NCBI GenBank assembly: GCA_947359465.1
Contig: OX375872.1
Location: 81,586,931-81,650,930, forward strand
From: Metellina segmentata
Lineage: Eukaryota; Arthropoda; Arachnida; Araneae; Tetragnathidae
Length of the DNA stretch: 64,000 bases
Direction: 5' to 3'
Positions 11,608 through 22,500 of this stretch are shown piece by piece; the first letter of the stretch is position 1, and each line of letters begins with the position of its first letter. Both the position numbers and the translations under genes were made by a program. Under the pieces are notes generated by a model. It saw only the letters and a program-made list of their open reading frames with translations. It had not been told where the DNA came from and made no database searches.

Positions 11608-11835
11608 CGTGAATTATTTTGTCATAGAATTTAATGACAACGTATTATGTTTATTATGTAATGACATAATAGCTGTGTGAAAAGAGTTTAATATACGTCG
11701 TCATAACGAAACTAAGCACGTGACACAATATTCAAAGCTTACAGAAAATCAACGATCGTTAAAATTGTAAAGTTTAAAACGGAATGCTTCATCACAACGC
11801 AATTTATTCGTAAAAAATAAACGCTAACATCGCCA
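11608..11835 (+). pseudogene. N-terminal fragment of a GTF2IRD2-like hAT transposase
   Basis: The plus strand reads NVLCLLCNDIIAV and then, after a stop, KEFNIRRHNETKHVTQYSKL and TENQRSLKL. The same segment is found on the minus strand at about 6,710-6,520 (NKVLCLLCNDIIG). It is the BED-like zinc-finger region of the element whose core lies at 5.45-6.87 kb. Nothing downstream continues the protein. Confidence 0.7.
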
Positions 11836-11973
11836 AAACGACGATAAACTACGCTTTATGGTACCTCTGATATATACCATACAAAAGCATTTTGGAAGCG
11901 GAAGTAAAATCTTCATTATATGTCTGAATGTGTGTTCTCAATAAAAATCCCTTCATGGGCTTCATCATTCAAC

Positions 11974-14605
11974 CAGTAATGTAAAATAACCGGAAATTTA
12001 TTTTTTTCGGGTAAATACCCTGAGTATTTACCTGGGTATTTATCCAAAATGGGTATTTTAGTGGGTATTTAAGGTTTTTAATTAGGTTTAACTACTTATT
12101 TACCCACAAACAGTTTATTCATGGCATATGATGACAAAATTGAATAGTATCAAAAAGATTAAAATGAAAAAATTAAAACAAAAATTTAAGTCATTATCTA
12201 AAAAGTTATTTTAAGGTTATTCACACATTCCTTGAATAGTTTCTCACTCTAAACCCTTTCAACATGGTTTTAAAAAGTATTCACATTGCAATACAAGTAG
12301 AAAAACACAATAATTATCTTTTATATAGAATGGACATTTTCTATTTGTGTAAATTTTTTTATGAGGATGGAAAAAACATAAACATTTACCCCTTTATAAA
12401 AAAACTATCATTATTTTAAATCAAAAGTTTTCTTTATTTATTAATTTATTAATAACAATATTAATTTCACACATAAATGTATCTAACATAGCTCCTCAGT
12501 ATTTTATCGTTCATCTTCAGATTCTTCTGTTTCTGAATTTGTCTTCTCTATTTTGCCATTTCCATCTCAGCTTCTGACTTTTCTCATCTTCTAACTTGCT
12601 AGACTCCCCAGATGAAATAAATACGGGGCTCAGTCTCATCTAACCATGGTTTTGGAATAGGTTTTGGATGTAACAATCTCCAATTATATGCCAAGTAGGT
12701 TAATTTGGCCACCTTTTCTGATTTCAAACAATTTTTCTTTTTACTGTGGATTCAACTGAATGTGCTAAATGTTCTTTCAATGTTGGCTGATGTTATTGGT
12801 GCGCTTAAGATCCTAATGGCGTCTTCTACCAATTCATTTGACCCTGTCAAACCTCTCGTGATGTCATCTCCTTCTTATACGAACTTCCTTGCCCAGAGTC
12901 CATCTGTGATGTAATTTGTCAAATATGTTCTTAATGGTATATTATTCAGCCCCATGTGTTGTCCCGCATCACAAATGAAACTTATTGCATCACTTAATTA
13001 GATAGTACTAAATTTGCAAGCTAATGAAGTCTGGTTCAAGAGATCTGCCGCTAAATGAATATGTCCTAAGCCAAGCTCTTTCATTTATGTAAATTTCTTT
13101 AGTATCGATTGTTCTTCATCTTTTTGCAATGGGGCAACTGTTCATTTAAAGTAGCCTGAAGGTTTTAAAATTAAGAAAACTCGGAATGTATCTTTGGCTC
13201 ATTTGACTGAACTTTGTTTAGTAAATCCACTGTTGGTTTCAGAATGCCGACCATTTTTTTTCTGTATGAATCTCCAAAACACACCATCATCAAGAAGTTT
13301 CTTCTTAAGCTCCGTAGACAAGATTGATTCTGCACTGACAGTCATGGTTTGAAGTACAACTTTGTTTATGAGTAAACTTTGGAAGCAGGACAAATGGTTA
13401 CCCCATCGTGTTTTTCCCGAAGCTTGAAAAATATAGTAACTTGTTGCTCTTTCCCAATTTTATTGAATAATGCTTGCAGGAGATGGCTTTGCTTAACTGT
13501 TTTCACAACATCTATTGCACTTGTCAGGAATAATTTGATGGATTTTCATTCTAAAACTAGTTTATAAGACTAGTAATTGCTTCATTAGAGAAATTAATAG
13601 TTGCACCTCAGTGTTGCCAGGTTTCAAACCTCAATGCTACCAGGTTTCTAATCTCAGTGCTGCCAGGTTTCAAACCTCAGTGTCGCCAGTTTTCAAATCT
13701 TAGTACTGCCAGATTTCATATCTCAGTACTACCAGATTTGAATTTATAAATTTTCCTTGAACTTATATAAAATTTTCATCTCTGTTAATATTTTCCTGCT
13801 TTTACTTTCTAAAAAATTACAACGAAAGTACATTTCTCTGTGTAAATCTCTTAAATCCTGTCAATAATCTGTTCATGGAATTCCTGTCCTACTGATACCA
13901 ACCAATCTGCGCCCTGTTTAATAATCTATCCTTATTTAGTGTAATCTGAGAAGCTACACTTGTTGAAGAGCCTACTGTAACTGGTTCATTGTTTTCAATA
14001 CCTTGCAATATGGAATTAAAGTCTGAGACTAATCTAATACAATCTCTAGTAAGGTGGTTAACACTAAATTTATTGAAATAAAGATATGAATATCCCCTTC
14101 TCTAAGAAAAGTTTATAAACAAATATATAGGGTAATTTTACTATCGTATATTTAATTTTTAAACTCATTACAAAAACATGAATATTGCTTAAAACCCTGT
14201 GTCACAAAATTTCCCTGTATTTTAAAACATTTTGTGAAAAACGTCTTTACTTTCTTCATAAAATGGGATTACAATTTTTCTTATGCGGAAAAAATTTTGC
14301 CATGGGAATTTTGCAGGGGAAATTTCCTTGCAATCAACAATACAATACTTCACTTTGCTTGCATAAGCCAGATTTCCACCTACTGATTGCATAACATTAT
14401 TGCATTTAAAAATTAGTAATTTTACAAACAATTTGAAGTTTGATTTTAAAGTTATGCAGCACATTTCTTACAAACATTAGTGGTACAGTGTTGTTAGATG
14501 ATATTTTTTGAAAATACTCATTTTTGGGGTGGGTTTTTAAAAAATGGGTAAATACCCATTTATATTTACCCTACCCACCGGGTACTTACCTGATCCACAT
14601 CACTG
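11974..14605 (-). mobile_element. hAT element with DUF659-type transposase remnant
   Basis: The left end CAGTAATGTAAAATAACCGG and the reverse complement of the right end, CAGTGATGTGGATCAGGTAA, form imperfect inverted ends. Each is followed by GGGTATTTACCC-like subterminal words. The inside codes on the minus strand for a dead transposase: LQTMTVSAESILSTELKKKL near 13,355-13,295 lies in the core, and SAPITSANIERTFSTFS followed by KVAKLTYLAYNWRLL near 12,800-12,670 is the C-terminal dimerisation region. Stops and frameshifts interrupt it. The 8 bp outside the ends (CATTCAAC, GTAATAAC) do not match, so no target duplication can be claimed. A 23-bp minisatellite lies inside. Confidence 0.75.
13606..13744 (+). 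repeat. 23-bp minisatellite, about six units
   Basis: Units of the form CTCAGTGCTGCCAGGTTTCA plus three bases repeat head to tail with point differences. The 23-bp period is not a multiple of three, so it is unlikely to be coding in the host hAT element. Confidence 0.85.
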
Positions 14606-14648
14606 GTAATAACTCTGAATACTTAATTATTAATAAGTGTCTATGATT

Positions 14649-14675
14649 GTGTGTGTGTGAGAGAGAGAGAGAGAT
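14649..14675 (+). repeat. Compound GT/GA microsatellite
   Basis: A run of GT followed by a run of GA dinucleotides. Confidence 0.9.
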
Positions 14676-15072
14676 AAAAAAATAGAGAGATAAATATTTT
14701 TCCTGAGAAATATTTTTCTATTGATACAAAACAAATTGCATTGAGTTCATTTCTCATTCACAAAATTTAATTCTACATTTCTATCATTAAAAATATTAAG
14801 AAAACTATCTCTAGATTTTTGTAGATTGTTGCTAGATTTATAATGTTTATATTGGCGTGCTAAAAGTCTTTAATCCGTTTGCTGTAGTTGGGATGAGCAA
14901 TCTGTGAATTTTTCGTTTTGATGTAATCATGAACTTGAACTTGAATATCAATTATTTTAATTTTTCGAAAATCCAAATTAATAATGTGCAATTATATTTG
15001 ATTTGAGTCTAAATGGGATTAAATATTTTTAATGTTGTAGAATCATGAATTAAAGTAGTGACGCATATGCAC

Positions 15073-15822
15073 TAGGGATGCGACATCGATAGCAAAACAT
15101 CGATGTTCAAAATTAAAACATCGATGTTGATAATACATCGACCCAAAAACATCGATGTTTTTAAAATTCAGTGTATTTAAACTTTTCCCCCCATTTCTTA
15201 AAACTGGTTTAGCAACTTGTTAGAACATAACAACAGCAACATAGACAGCAAAACATCGATGTTTTGAAACTTTCATGCGCAAAATTAATACATCGATGTT
15301 GATAGTACATCGCCCCAAAACCATCGATGTTTTAAAAATTCAGTGTATTCAAACTTTTTTTTCCCCATTTCTTAAAACTGGTTTAGCAACTATTGAAGTG
15401 ACATCGACAGCAAAACATCGATGTTCAAAATTAAAACATCGATGTTGAAAATACATCGCCCCCAAACCATCGATGTTTTTAAAATTCAGTGTATTTAAAC
15501 TTGTTCCCCATTTCTTAAAACTGGTTTTACAACTAGTGATGTGACATCGGCTCCAATACATCGATGTTTTTTTCTAAAACTTCAATGTTTAGAAAACATC
15601 GACATCGATGTCGCATCTCTACTTTTCAGACCCTTCATCCTTGGTCACTTTGGTCTAAACGTATGTTCAATTTGCTGATTATAAAAATTATGCTACTTGT
15701 TTTTTTTTTAATTTTTATAACGATACTCTTTTCATTTAAAACTAAAACATCGACAACGTAAAAACATCGACAAGTATGAACATCGATGTTACAAAAACAT
15801 CGACATCGATGTCGCATCCCTA
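15073..15822 (+). mobile_element. hAT-type MITE rich in CATCGATG words
   Basis: The ends are TAGGGATGCGACATCGAT and its exact reverse complement. The flanking 8-bp duplications are ATATGCAC at 15,065-15,072 and again at 15,823-15,830. An 8-bp duplication fits the hAT superfamily. The inside has three copies of a unit of about 150-170 bp that includes TTCAGTGTATTTAAACTT and CATTTCTTAAAACTGGTTT. Between them are many AACATCGATGTT palindromes. Short open frames here are by-products of the repeats. No transposase is present, so movement would need one in trans. Confidence 0.85.
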
Positions 15823-15830
15823 ATATGCAC

Positions 15831-16960
15831 GTATGTAGTAAAGAGTTGAAAAATCATAACTCAACACATAGGAAGTTTTGATTTGTCTATGAACATTTAT
15901 TTTTTGCTATTGTAGCGCTAATTAAACTGACAAGAGGGTACCAGCAATATTTCGTTGGTATCCCTGTAGGAAGTACATAAATGACAGTTTTACATGTATA
16001 GTGAAAAGTAAAAATTTTCTGTTTAATTTCTTTAAGGTCCTTCCTATTTTTTTGTGGAATTTAAGCTAAAATATTTGGGCCGCGTTTTTTAAGTTACACT
16101 TTAAGGGCTGGGTCTGATTTAATTTCAAGCTCACATTACGCTGCAGGAAGAGACCTTGATTCATAGATAAAGTTTTTCTTTTATATGGTGATAACGTTAT
16201 TTTTTTGTAATTATGAGAGTTTGCAGCGTTTTAAAATCAATTAAAAAATTTTTGTGTCAAGTTTGAGAAAACATCGCTGTTACTTGTGTTTAGAGGTCAA
16301 AGCTTAAGACGAAACTGTTAATTGAAAGTCATCAATTTTATTGCGTCAAACTTGAATTCAATTATTTAATCATAGCTTTCACGTTTCATTTTTAAATATT
16401 TCACGCAATGTATACAGGTGTATTCTATACTTAAAATAAACATTTAAGGCATCCATGTATCTAATTCAATTAAATAACTTATTTTCAGTCAGTTTTCTTT
16501 GTTACTCATTTCATTCCAAATGATTTTCCTAACGAAGTCTATTAAAAATTATAAAATTCCTTCATGAATGAAACACCCCATTTAATTATATTAAAGGAAC
16601 GCATTTAGTAACTACAAAATTAAATATAAAATTGCGTTTCAAACCATTGTGAGAGAAAACCTCAAAAGTTTGTAACTGTACCCTATTAAACTCACTTTTT
16701 TCACCAGGTAATTGTTTTAACTTCTCTTATGCAAAGTAAAATTTATTTTCAGATTTATTGAGTATTGTAGCATTGAACTAACTGAAACGATGTATTCCGC
16801 TGGTTCAATATTTACTTAAAAAACATCTGACCTATCAAGTACCTATACACTCAAATACTAAGAAGGCTGTAGTGTGATACTTATTACTCTATCGAAACAG
16901 TTTTCCCTCTAAAAGGAATTCTTAGTGACAAAACCATTATTAAGAGTATAACTGAAGCTT
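15831..16960. other. No gene recognised
   Basis: AT-rich sequence with no convincing coding frame, exon, element end or RNA gene. Confidence 0.5.
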
Positions 16961-16972
16961 AATAACGGGTGG

Positions 16973-17152
16973 CTAATGGTAATTTTAGTTAACGTCGTAC
17001 TAGAGCAAAACAACGGGCTATTAACGACGGTCCGGGATCAGTCCCTTAAGGGAAAGATCCGAGGGCAACACCTCGTAATTTTGAACCACGGTCAGATGAC
17101 GAAGTAACACCTGAGCTAGCACCCCACTCTCCAAACTTCCACACCAACCCAA
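16973..17152 (-). mobile_element. SINE family A, 5'-truncated copy with target duplication
   Basis: Only the body and tail are present; the tRNA head is missing. The copy is flanked by AATAACGGGTGG at 16,961-16,972 and 17,153-17,164. This perfect 12-bp duplication shows that it inserted already truncated. The divergence from the copy at 11.2 kb is small. Confidence 0.88.
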
Positions 17153-17164
17153 AATAACGGGTGG

Positions 17165-17510
17165 GATTCACAAATGTATTAAAATTACTCTCCTTTTTTT
17201 TCCTGATAAAGCATTTTAATATAGTCGAATCAAAACTACATCCCCTCTGATTTTGAACTGTAAATAATAATAGTTTAAGTTGTATAGTATTATGTTTTGT
17301 AACAAAACACTGATATTTAAATATTATCACAATCTTCAAGGAATTAATCATTGTCATGAATGATAATGATTTATTAGTTTGATGGAATAAAAGTATCTTT
17401 TTTGACAAACAAAATAGCTTGTTCACCTCCATCGACCTTTACGTGAAAAGTGTCACAACTTAAAAGGAGGATTTCATTTTTCCACTAACAAAAGACTCAT
17501 GAAGTAGGTT
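17165..17510. other. No gene recognised
   Basis: AT-rich unique-looking sequence. No supported feature. Confidence 0.5.
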
Positions 17511-17690
17511 TTGGTAGGTAGGTATTTAATTAACGTTACACTATAGCAACATAAAGGGCTATTAGAGACGGTCCGAGATCAAACCCGACGGGAAATATTC
17601 GAGGACGACTCTTAATATTGAACCAAGGTCAGATGACGAGGTGAGACACCTGAGCTGGCACACCACTCTCCAAACTTCCACACCACACCA
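17511..17690 (-). mobile_element. SINE family B, body and tail fragment
   Basis: It begins with the complement of a TACC-type tail (GGTAGGTAGGTATTTAATTA) and runs through the complement of the shared SINE body to ACTTCCACACCACACCAAC. It is joined directly to a plus-strand copy, so the two form an inverted pair. Confidence 0.75.
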
Positions 17691-17695
17691 ACTTG

Positions 17696-17904
17696 TCCGG
17701 TTGGAAGAGTATCGGAATTAGCAGCCGGAGGGTTGTGAGTTCGAATTGAACCCAAGACAGTCGTGTACAAAGGGGGCTGGTGCACGGTAAATCTATCGTG
17801 GCCTCAAATGTCCTCACTATAGCGTGACATGGAAGTTTGGAGAATGGGGTACAAGCTCCGGTGTTATTCTCTTTTTGATCGTGGTTCAAAATTACCCCTA
17901 TGTA
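17696..17904 (+). mobile_element. SINE family B, head and body
   Basis: The head reads GGTTGGAAGAGTATCGGAAT and then GGTTGTGAGTTCGAATTGAA, a tRNA-like region with a degenerate B box. The body follows (GGGGGCTGGTGCACGGTAAA, then CGTGGCCTCAAATG) and stops at GTGGTTCAAAATTACCC. The tail portion is missing because a reversed head follows. Confidence 0.75.
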
Positions 17905-17905
17905 C

Positions 17906-17985
17906 ATGACGTTCTTTGGTTGGATTGGAACTCGCAACCCTCCGGTTGCTAGCCCGTTACTCTTCCAACCGGGCTACTGCGCCCT
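17906..17985 (-). mobile_element. SINE family B, tRNA-like head fragment
   Basis: The complement of the family B head (TTGGTTGGATTGGAACTCGC and GTTACTCTTCCAACCGGG) follows the plus-strand copy, which makes a second inverted junction. Confidence 0.7.
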
Positions 17986-18234
17986 AAATGAATTTTAGAT
18001 TTTTCGTTAAGTTATTCACAAATTCTAAATAAATCAAATTGATAAGTAATATTTAGACTCCTTTACGTATACATTTTTGAGTTGCGTTATTTCTCTCGAT
18101 GACTACACTGAAAGGTGAAAGGGCATTGAAGATCTTCAAAAATTGTGTGTGCTGAACACCTATGAAATAGTTTTGTAGCGTATAGAACGTAATAGGTAGT
18201 TGATAGTTGAAAGTAGAATTTACGACGCACTGGC

Positions 18235-18505
18235 GCGACACAATAGGCTGTCGGCGACGGAGTCCCGTATCAAACCAGAAGGAACAATCCTAGGACAGTA
18301 CTAAGTAATTTTGAATCATGGTAACATGACGAAGTCAACTCCTGATCTGGCACCTCACTTTCAAAACATCAGCACACACCAACGTGAAGACACTTGGGTC
18401 ACGAGATATTTAACGCCCCACTTACACAACGGTCTTTGGTTGGATCGAGTTTCGAACTCGCAATCCTCCGGTTGCTAACGCGTGACTCTATCAACTGCGC
18501 GGAAG
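18235..18505 (-). mobile_element. SINE family B, reversed copy
   Basis: The complement of tail and body runs to a head with TCGAACTCGCAATCCTCCGG. It is joined at about 18,505 to a plus-strand copy, head to head. It is more diverged than the family A copies. Confidence 0.72.
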
Positions 18506-18760
18506 AGCATCGGAATAGTAACTGGAGGGTTACGAGTTTGAATCTAGCCAAAGACCGTCGTGTACAAAGGTGCACATTAAATCCGTCGGGGTTTCGAATG
18601 TCCTCACATTGTCGTGGTGTGGAAGTTGTGAGAGTGGCCGTGGTTCAAAATTACGTGGAATTGTCCTCGAACCTTTCACTTCAGGATTGATCCCGAACAG
18701 ACACCAATAGTCCGTTGTGTTGCTCCAGTGTGATATTAATTAAAATATCTACCTATCAAC
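18506..18760 (+). mobile_element. SINE family B, plus-strand copy of an inverted pair
   Basis: The head runs GCGGAAGAGCATCGGAATAG and GAGTTTGAATCTAGCC. The shared body and a tail ending ATATCTACCTATC follow. Confidence 0.75.
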
Positions 18761-18814
18761 TGCACTACCATTGTTTTATAGTGTCAAAGCAACATTTATC
18801 CCTTATTAGTTTTA

Positions 18815-20054
18815 ACTCCGGTTGCCCAGTTGATAGAGTCGCGGATTGGCAACCGGAGGTTTGAGAGTTCAAAGGATCGCCGAAAACTCGATACAACCAA
18901 AAATTTAGTCTTAGAGCTGCTGCACATTAAATACACTCACTGCCAAAAGTTAAGCAAGCAAGGTAAAATGCGATAAAAATGAATACAAACTTTGATTGAC
19001 ACGAAATGCGGCAGGAAAGTAGCAAATAGGTGTATGCATGAAACAAAACAAATAATTAAATACAAAGATGAAAACAATATTGAATTTTCATAAATTATAA
19101 GATAAAGTCATATTGGAGTTATTAACAAAATGATGTTTAAATCCAAAACAATATAAACAAAACCGACATTAATAGGGTATGTGACCACCCCTCATCCTCA
19201 TACAAAGTTTACAGTGTGTGACCATGCTTTCCATGAGATGATCAACCACCCTAGAGTCAAGTAATCGCTATTCCTCCTGTAGAGCAGTTTGCAACTATGT
19301 GAGAGTAGCTGGGGGTGGGAAACGTGCTGACACAGCACAGCCGAAGGCATCCCAAAGATTTTCAATGCGATTAAGGTCGGGCGAGTACGCCGGCCAAACC
19401 ATACGCGCAATCCCTCACTCTCCTGGTAGTCGTCGACGATGCCAGCTCTATGGGGACGCGCATTAACATCCAATAAAACGAAATAGTGACCAACTACTGC
19501 AGCGCACAATCTCACAGTAAGTTCTAGGACTTCATCCCGATACCGGACAGTCGTCATAGAACATCGTCTATAGATGTGCCGGTCAGTACGATATCCCATC
19601 GAAATCCCGGCCCACATCGTGATTCTTCCACTTCAGAATGCGTGATGCTCGATGATGTTCTGGGGCCGATTGCGTGTGCCTTGTTCTCTACAGACCCTTA
19701 CACGTTTGTCATCTGGCTCCAGGGCAAATCTCGACTCATCCGTGAACATAACGTTAGCCCAATCATACAGAGTCTAATTCACATGTTCACTCTCAAATTC
19801 AGATTGGCTTCTGTAAATTAACATTTTCTTCTCTATGCTTAACTTTTGGCAGTGAGTGTATAACGTGGCCACAAATGCCTTCATGTTGGCGTGTTGTGAA
19901 AGTTTGAAAAGTGGGTTGCCGACTGAGGTTTTGACCTCGTCATCTGACCGTAGTTTAATATTACGAAATGTTGTCCTCGGTTCGTTCCCTTTGATGATCC
20001 CGGATCCAATGCCCGTTGTATTACTTCAATGCAACTCTAATTCAACTACCTACC
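18815..20054 (+). mobile_element. SINE family B interrupted by a Tc1-like element
   Basis: The head and start of the body (GGTTGCCCAGTTGATAGAGT to CTGCTGCACATTAAA) lie at 18,815-18,931. The rest of the body (ACGTGGCCACAAATG onward) resumes at 19,861 and ends at TACCTACC near 20,054. The Tc1-like insertion at 18,934-19,858 falls exactly in the TTAAAT-CGTGGCC part of the body, with TA on each side. Confidence 0.82.
18934..19858 (-). mobile_element. Tc1-like DNA transposon, internally deleted
   Basis: The ends ACTCACTGCCAAAAGTTAAG and CTTAACTTTTGGCAGTGAGT are inverted repeats, with TA at both junctions. The minus strand codes for parts of a Tc1-like DDE transposase: RFALEPDDKRVRVCREQGTR (about 19,735-19,675), then MWAGISMGYRTD, RYRDEVLELTVRL and a damaged LLDVNARPHRA (the second catalytic Asp, normally DDNARPHRA, reads DVNARP). 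The third catalytic region is frameshifted. Full-length relatives are typically near 1.6 kb. This copy of about 925 bp lacks most of the N-terminal DNA-binding part and cannot be active. Confidence 0.85.
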
Positions 20055-20059
20055 TTCCG

Positions 20060-20937
20060 ATACTGTTAATGTTTTAAACTTATTCACTTAGTTTAGTTTT
20101 ATGAATCTATTCACAATTTTTTATCAGTACTTTACACAGTGTCCTCTATCAAGGTAGACTCTGATACTATCATAGTGAGGCTGAGTATAAGTTTACTGAG
20201 CATTGCTATTGAAAGGAGTTTCATAAAATGCGACCAACATGTCGACAAGTAATCACGTGATTGCTCTGTCTCTCGCTAACAACTTGCATTGGTTAAAGTT
20301 TGGTTTGGTAAGTCGATCTACTGACATTTTTTGCTACACAAGGACTAGTTAGGCCGTTCTTTTGTTTTTAAATTTTCATTCATCAAAATTTAATGGCATA
20401 TAATATTGCTAAATTTTCATATGATCTTTCCATTTAGGGTCCGGCCTCTTACAAAAAAATTATTAGGGCTCAAAATGAGGTTACAACCCTCAGGTACACT
20501 TTATTCCGATCAGTTTCAATTTTTTATTCTGACTAAATCCTTGGAATACTTTATTGGAGAATAATGTAGATACAGTGATTTGTTGCCACACCTTGAACTA
20601 TTTTAGTCGCGTAGGAAAATGTTATAATAGAGAGAAAATGTGACGAAAATATGTCAGAGTTTCTGATAAAATGTGATTGTAAAAATAGCTGAAAATACAT
20701 TTTGTATCGTCTTTCGTAGTAATTCGTTTTCTTAGACACCTTTAACACTCTACTCAATTATTTACACTCTGAACATTCATTCTATTTATCTTTATTTAAC
20801 TAACCAGATGTCTCTCATGTATTCCTCATTTTAAAATTTTTTGTATCTAATTTAATTTTAATTTAATTATTTCGTTGTTGCTGAAAAACAACTAACTTTT
20901 AAGATTTTTGCAACTGTCCCATATTAACGAACTTTAC
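20060..20937. other. No gene recognised
   Basis: AT-rich sequence between two SINE copies. No supported feature. Confidence 0.5.
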
Positions 20938-20939
20938 GG

Positions 20940-21254
20940 GCCGCGGTAACCCAGTTGGATGAGTAACGGATTAGCAACCGCTGGGTTTTGAGTTCGAATA
21001 TAACCAAATACCGTCGTATACAAGGGAACTGGTACACGTTAAATTTGTCGTGGCCTCAGATGTCCTCACGGTGGTTGGAGTGGTGTGGAAGTTTGGAGAG
21101 TCAGGTGTAAGCTCAGGTGTGACCTCCTCATCTGGCCACGGTTCAGAATTACGTGGTGTTGTCCTTGGATCTTTTCCTTAGTATTTGATCCCGGACTATC
21201 ACCAATAGCCCGTAGTGTTGCTCCAGTACGATGATAATTAAATACCTACCTACC
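20940..21254 (+). mobile_element. SINE family B, full length
   Basis: This is the most complete family B copy. The tRNA-like head has TAACCCAGTTGGATGAG near the A-box position and GAGTTCGAATATAACC at the B-box position. The shared body follows (GTCGTGGCCTCAGATG, TGGAAGTTTGGAGAGT, TGTTGTCCTTGGATC, AGCCCGTAGTGTTGCTCCAG). The tail is AATACCTACCTACC. The body is alignable with family A, but head and tail differ. Confidence 0.85.
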
Positions 21255-21694
21255 TTCATAAATTTTACGTTAGAGTTCATATTGGCTGAAGTATCCTTTG
21301 AGTAAAGACAACATTTCTAATTTTAGTTCATTCATGCTCCTTAACTGTACCAAAAGCACTATTTTTAAATCAAAATATATTCTCGAAACTTTTGTACTCA
21401 AAGGTATCAAAATCATTCTCTTAAAAACATTCGCTTCTCTTCAAAAAATAGCACTGATAAAAAAAATTAGGAATTACCGTTCCATGTTTTAAACTTCTAC
21501 GAAAATTTTTGCGAATGTGCTCAAAAATAAGTTTATGAGTTTGCCACAAGATGTCACCACGAGATTTGTGTACACTGAATTAAAAATGTCCATTTATATG
21601 CCATAGATCGAGAAACTCAAGTCTTTTCTACCGGAACTTTTTCATCTCTTCATTTTTCAGTCTGTAAGCTAATTTTTAATAGATTTCACTGTGT

Positions 21695-21850
21695 GACAAA
21701 AAAAATTGAAGCATCCCGAAGCCAGTGTTTTGATAGGAATGAAACTAGGAGTAACCGCAATAACTCCTAGTATAATGGTGTGGGGAACTATCAGTTACGA
21801 CAGACCCTCTAGTAGTGATACGGCCTATATCTTGACAACAAATTAAAGAA
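21695..21850 (+). pseudogene. Tc1-like element remnant
   Basis: The stretch GTGTGACAAAAAAAATTGAA, CCGAAGCCAGTGTTTTGATA looks like an element end. It is followed directly by a plus-strand translation TPSIMVWGTISYDRPSSSDT, the MVWG block of Tc1-like transposases. A diverged version of the end (CGAAGCCAGTGTTCGATGGA) occurs alone near 32,480. Most of the gene is missing. Confidence 0.55.
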
Positions 21851-22038
21851 CAATTTTCCCCTCAGAAGTCAACCAGTTCAGCTGAAAAACAGTAGTTACC
21901 GAATGAAAAGTTAACCATTTCAAAGCCTTTTAGGAAAAAAATAACCAAGGAAATTTGATATTCTCGGATTATGAACCTATATAAAATACTACATATACTA
22001 GTTGTCAAATATATACTACATATACAAAAGTGTTTGTC

Positions 22039-22263
22039 TTAAACCCTTAAAGTGCTTTCGACGAGATATCTCGTTCATTAAGATCTGATCAATTTTGTTA
22101 ATGACGAGGTATCTCGTCATCAAAATACTGCCTATTTTTTATGACGACGAGATTAAGATCTGGTCAGTTTTGTCAAATGTCAGTCAAATATTTCGTTAGT
22201 CAAGATCTGGTCAATTTGGCTGATGACGAGATGCCTCATCAAGACAACCACCAGGAGGGTTAA
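22039..22263 (+). mobile_element. piggyBac-like MITE
   Basis: The segment is bounded by TTAA on both sides, with ends TTAAACCCTT and, reversed, TTAACCCTCC. TTAA sites and CCCT-type ends are the mark of piggyBac elements. Subterminal copies of GACGAGATATCTCGT-like palindromes and of AAGATCTGGTCA fill most of its length. No coding sequence is present. Confidence 0.65.
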
Positions 22264-22364
22264 GCGATGCTAGAAACCAATGAAATGCTGATCTAAGAGC
22301 ATGATTATGCGGAACGTTCCAAGATATCGTTGTTTTTAACACCTTTAATCTTTCAGGGTAACAA

Positions 22365-22500
22365 ATTTACTGTGCAGCCGTCTAAAAAAACCTACTCACC
22401 CGATCACAATTGCACAATTTACATAGCAGCAAAAAACGTAATGTAGCATTCGATGGGTATGAATATTTCATACAAATATATCAATACTTAAAATTTGTTT
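22365..22500 (+). repeat. Diverged third copy of part of the 23.5-26.0 kb inverted-repeat arm
   Basis: The run AATTGCACAATTTACATAGC and the surrounding GCAGCCG, ACTCACCC, GTAGCATTCGA and AAAATTTGTTTAA words line up with the right arm at 25,345-25,475. The divergence is much larger than between the two arms. Confidence 0.6.

Noticed and set aside
15073..15822. CRISPR-like array of CATCGATG repeats
   Set aside because: The spacing is irregular, the repeats are palindromic 8-12-mers, the context is eukaryotic, and the whole is bounded by transposon ends with a target duplication.
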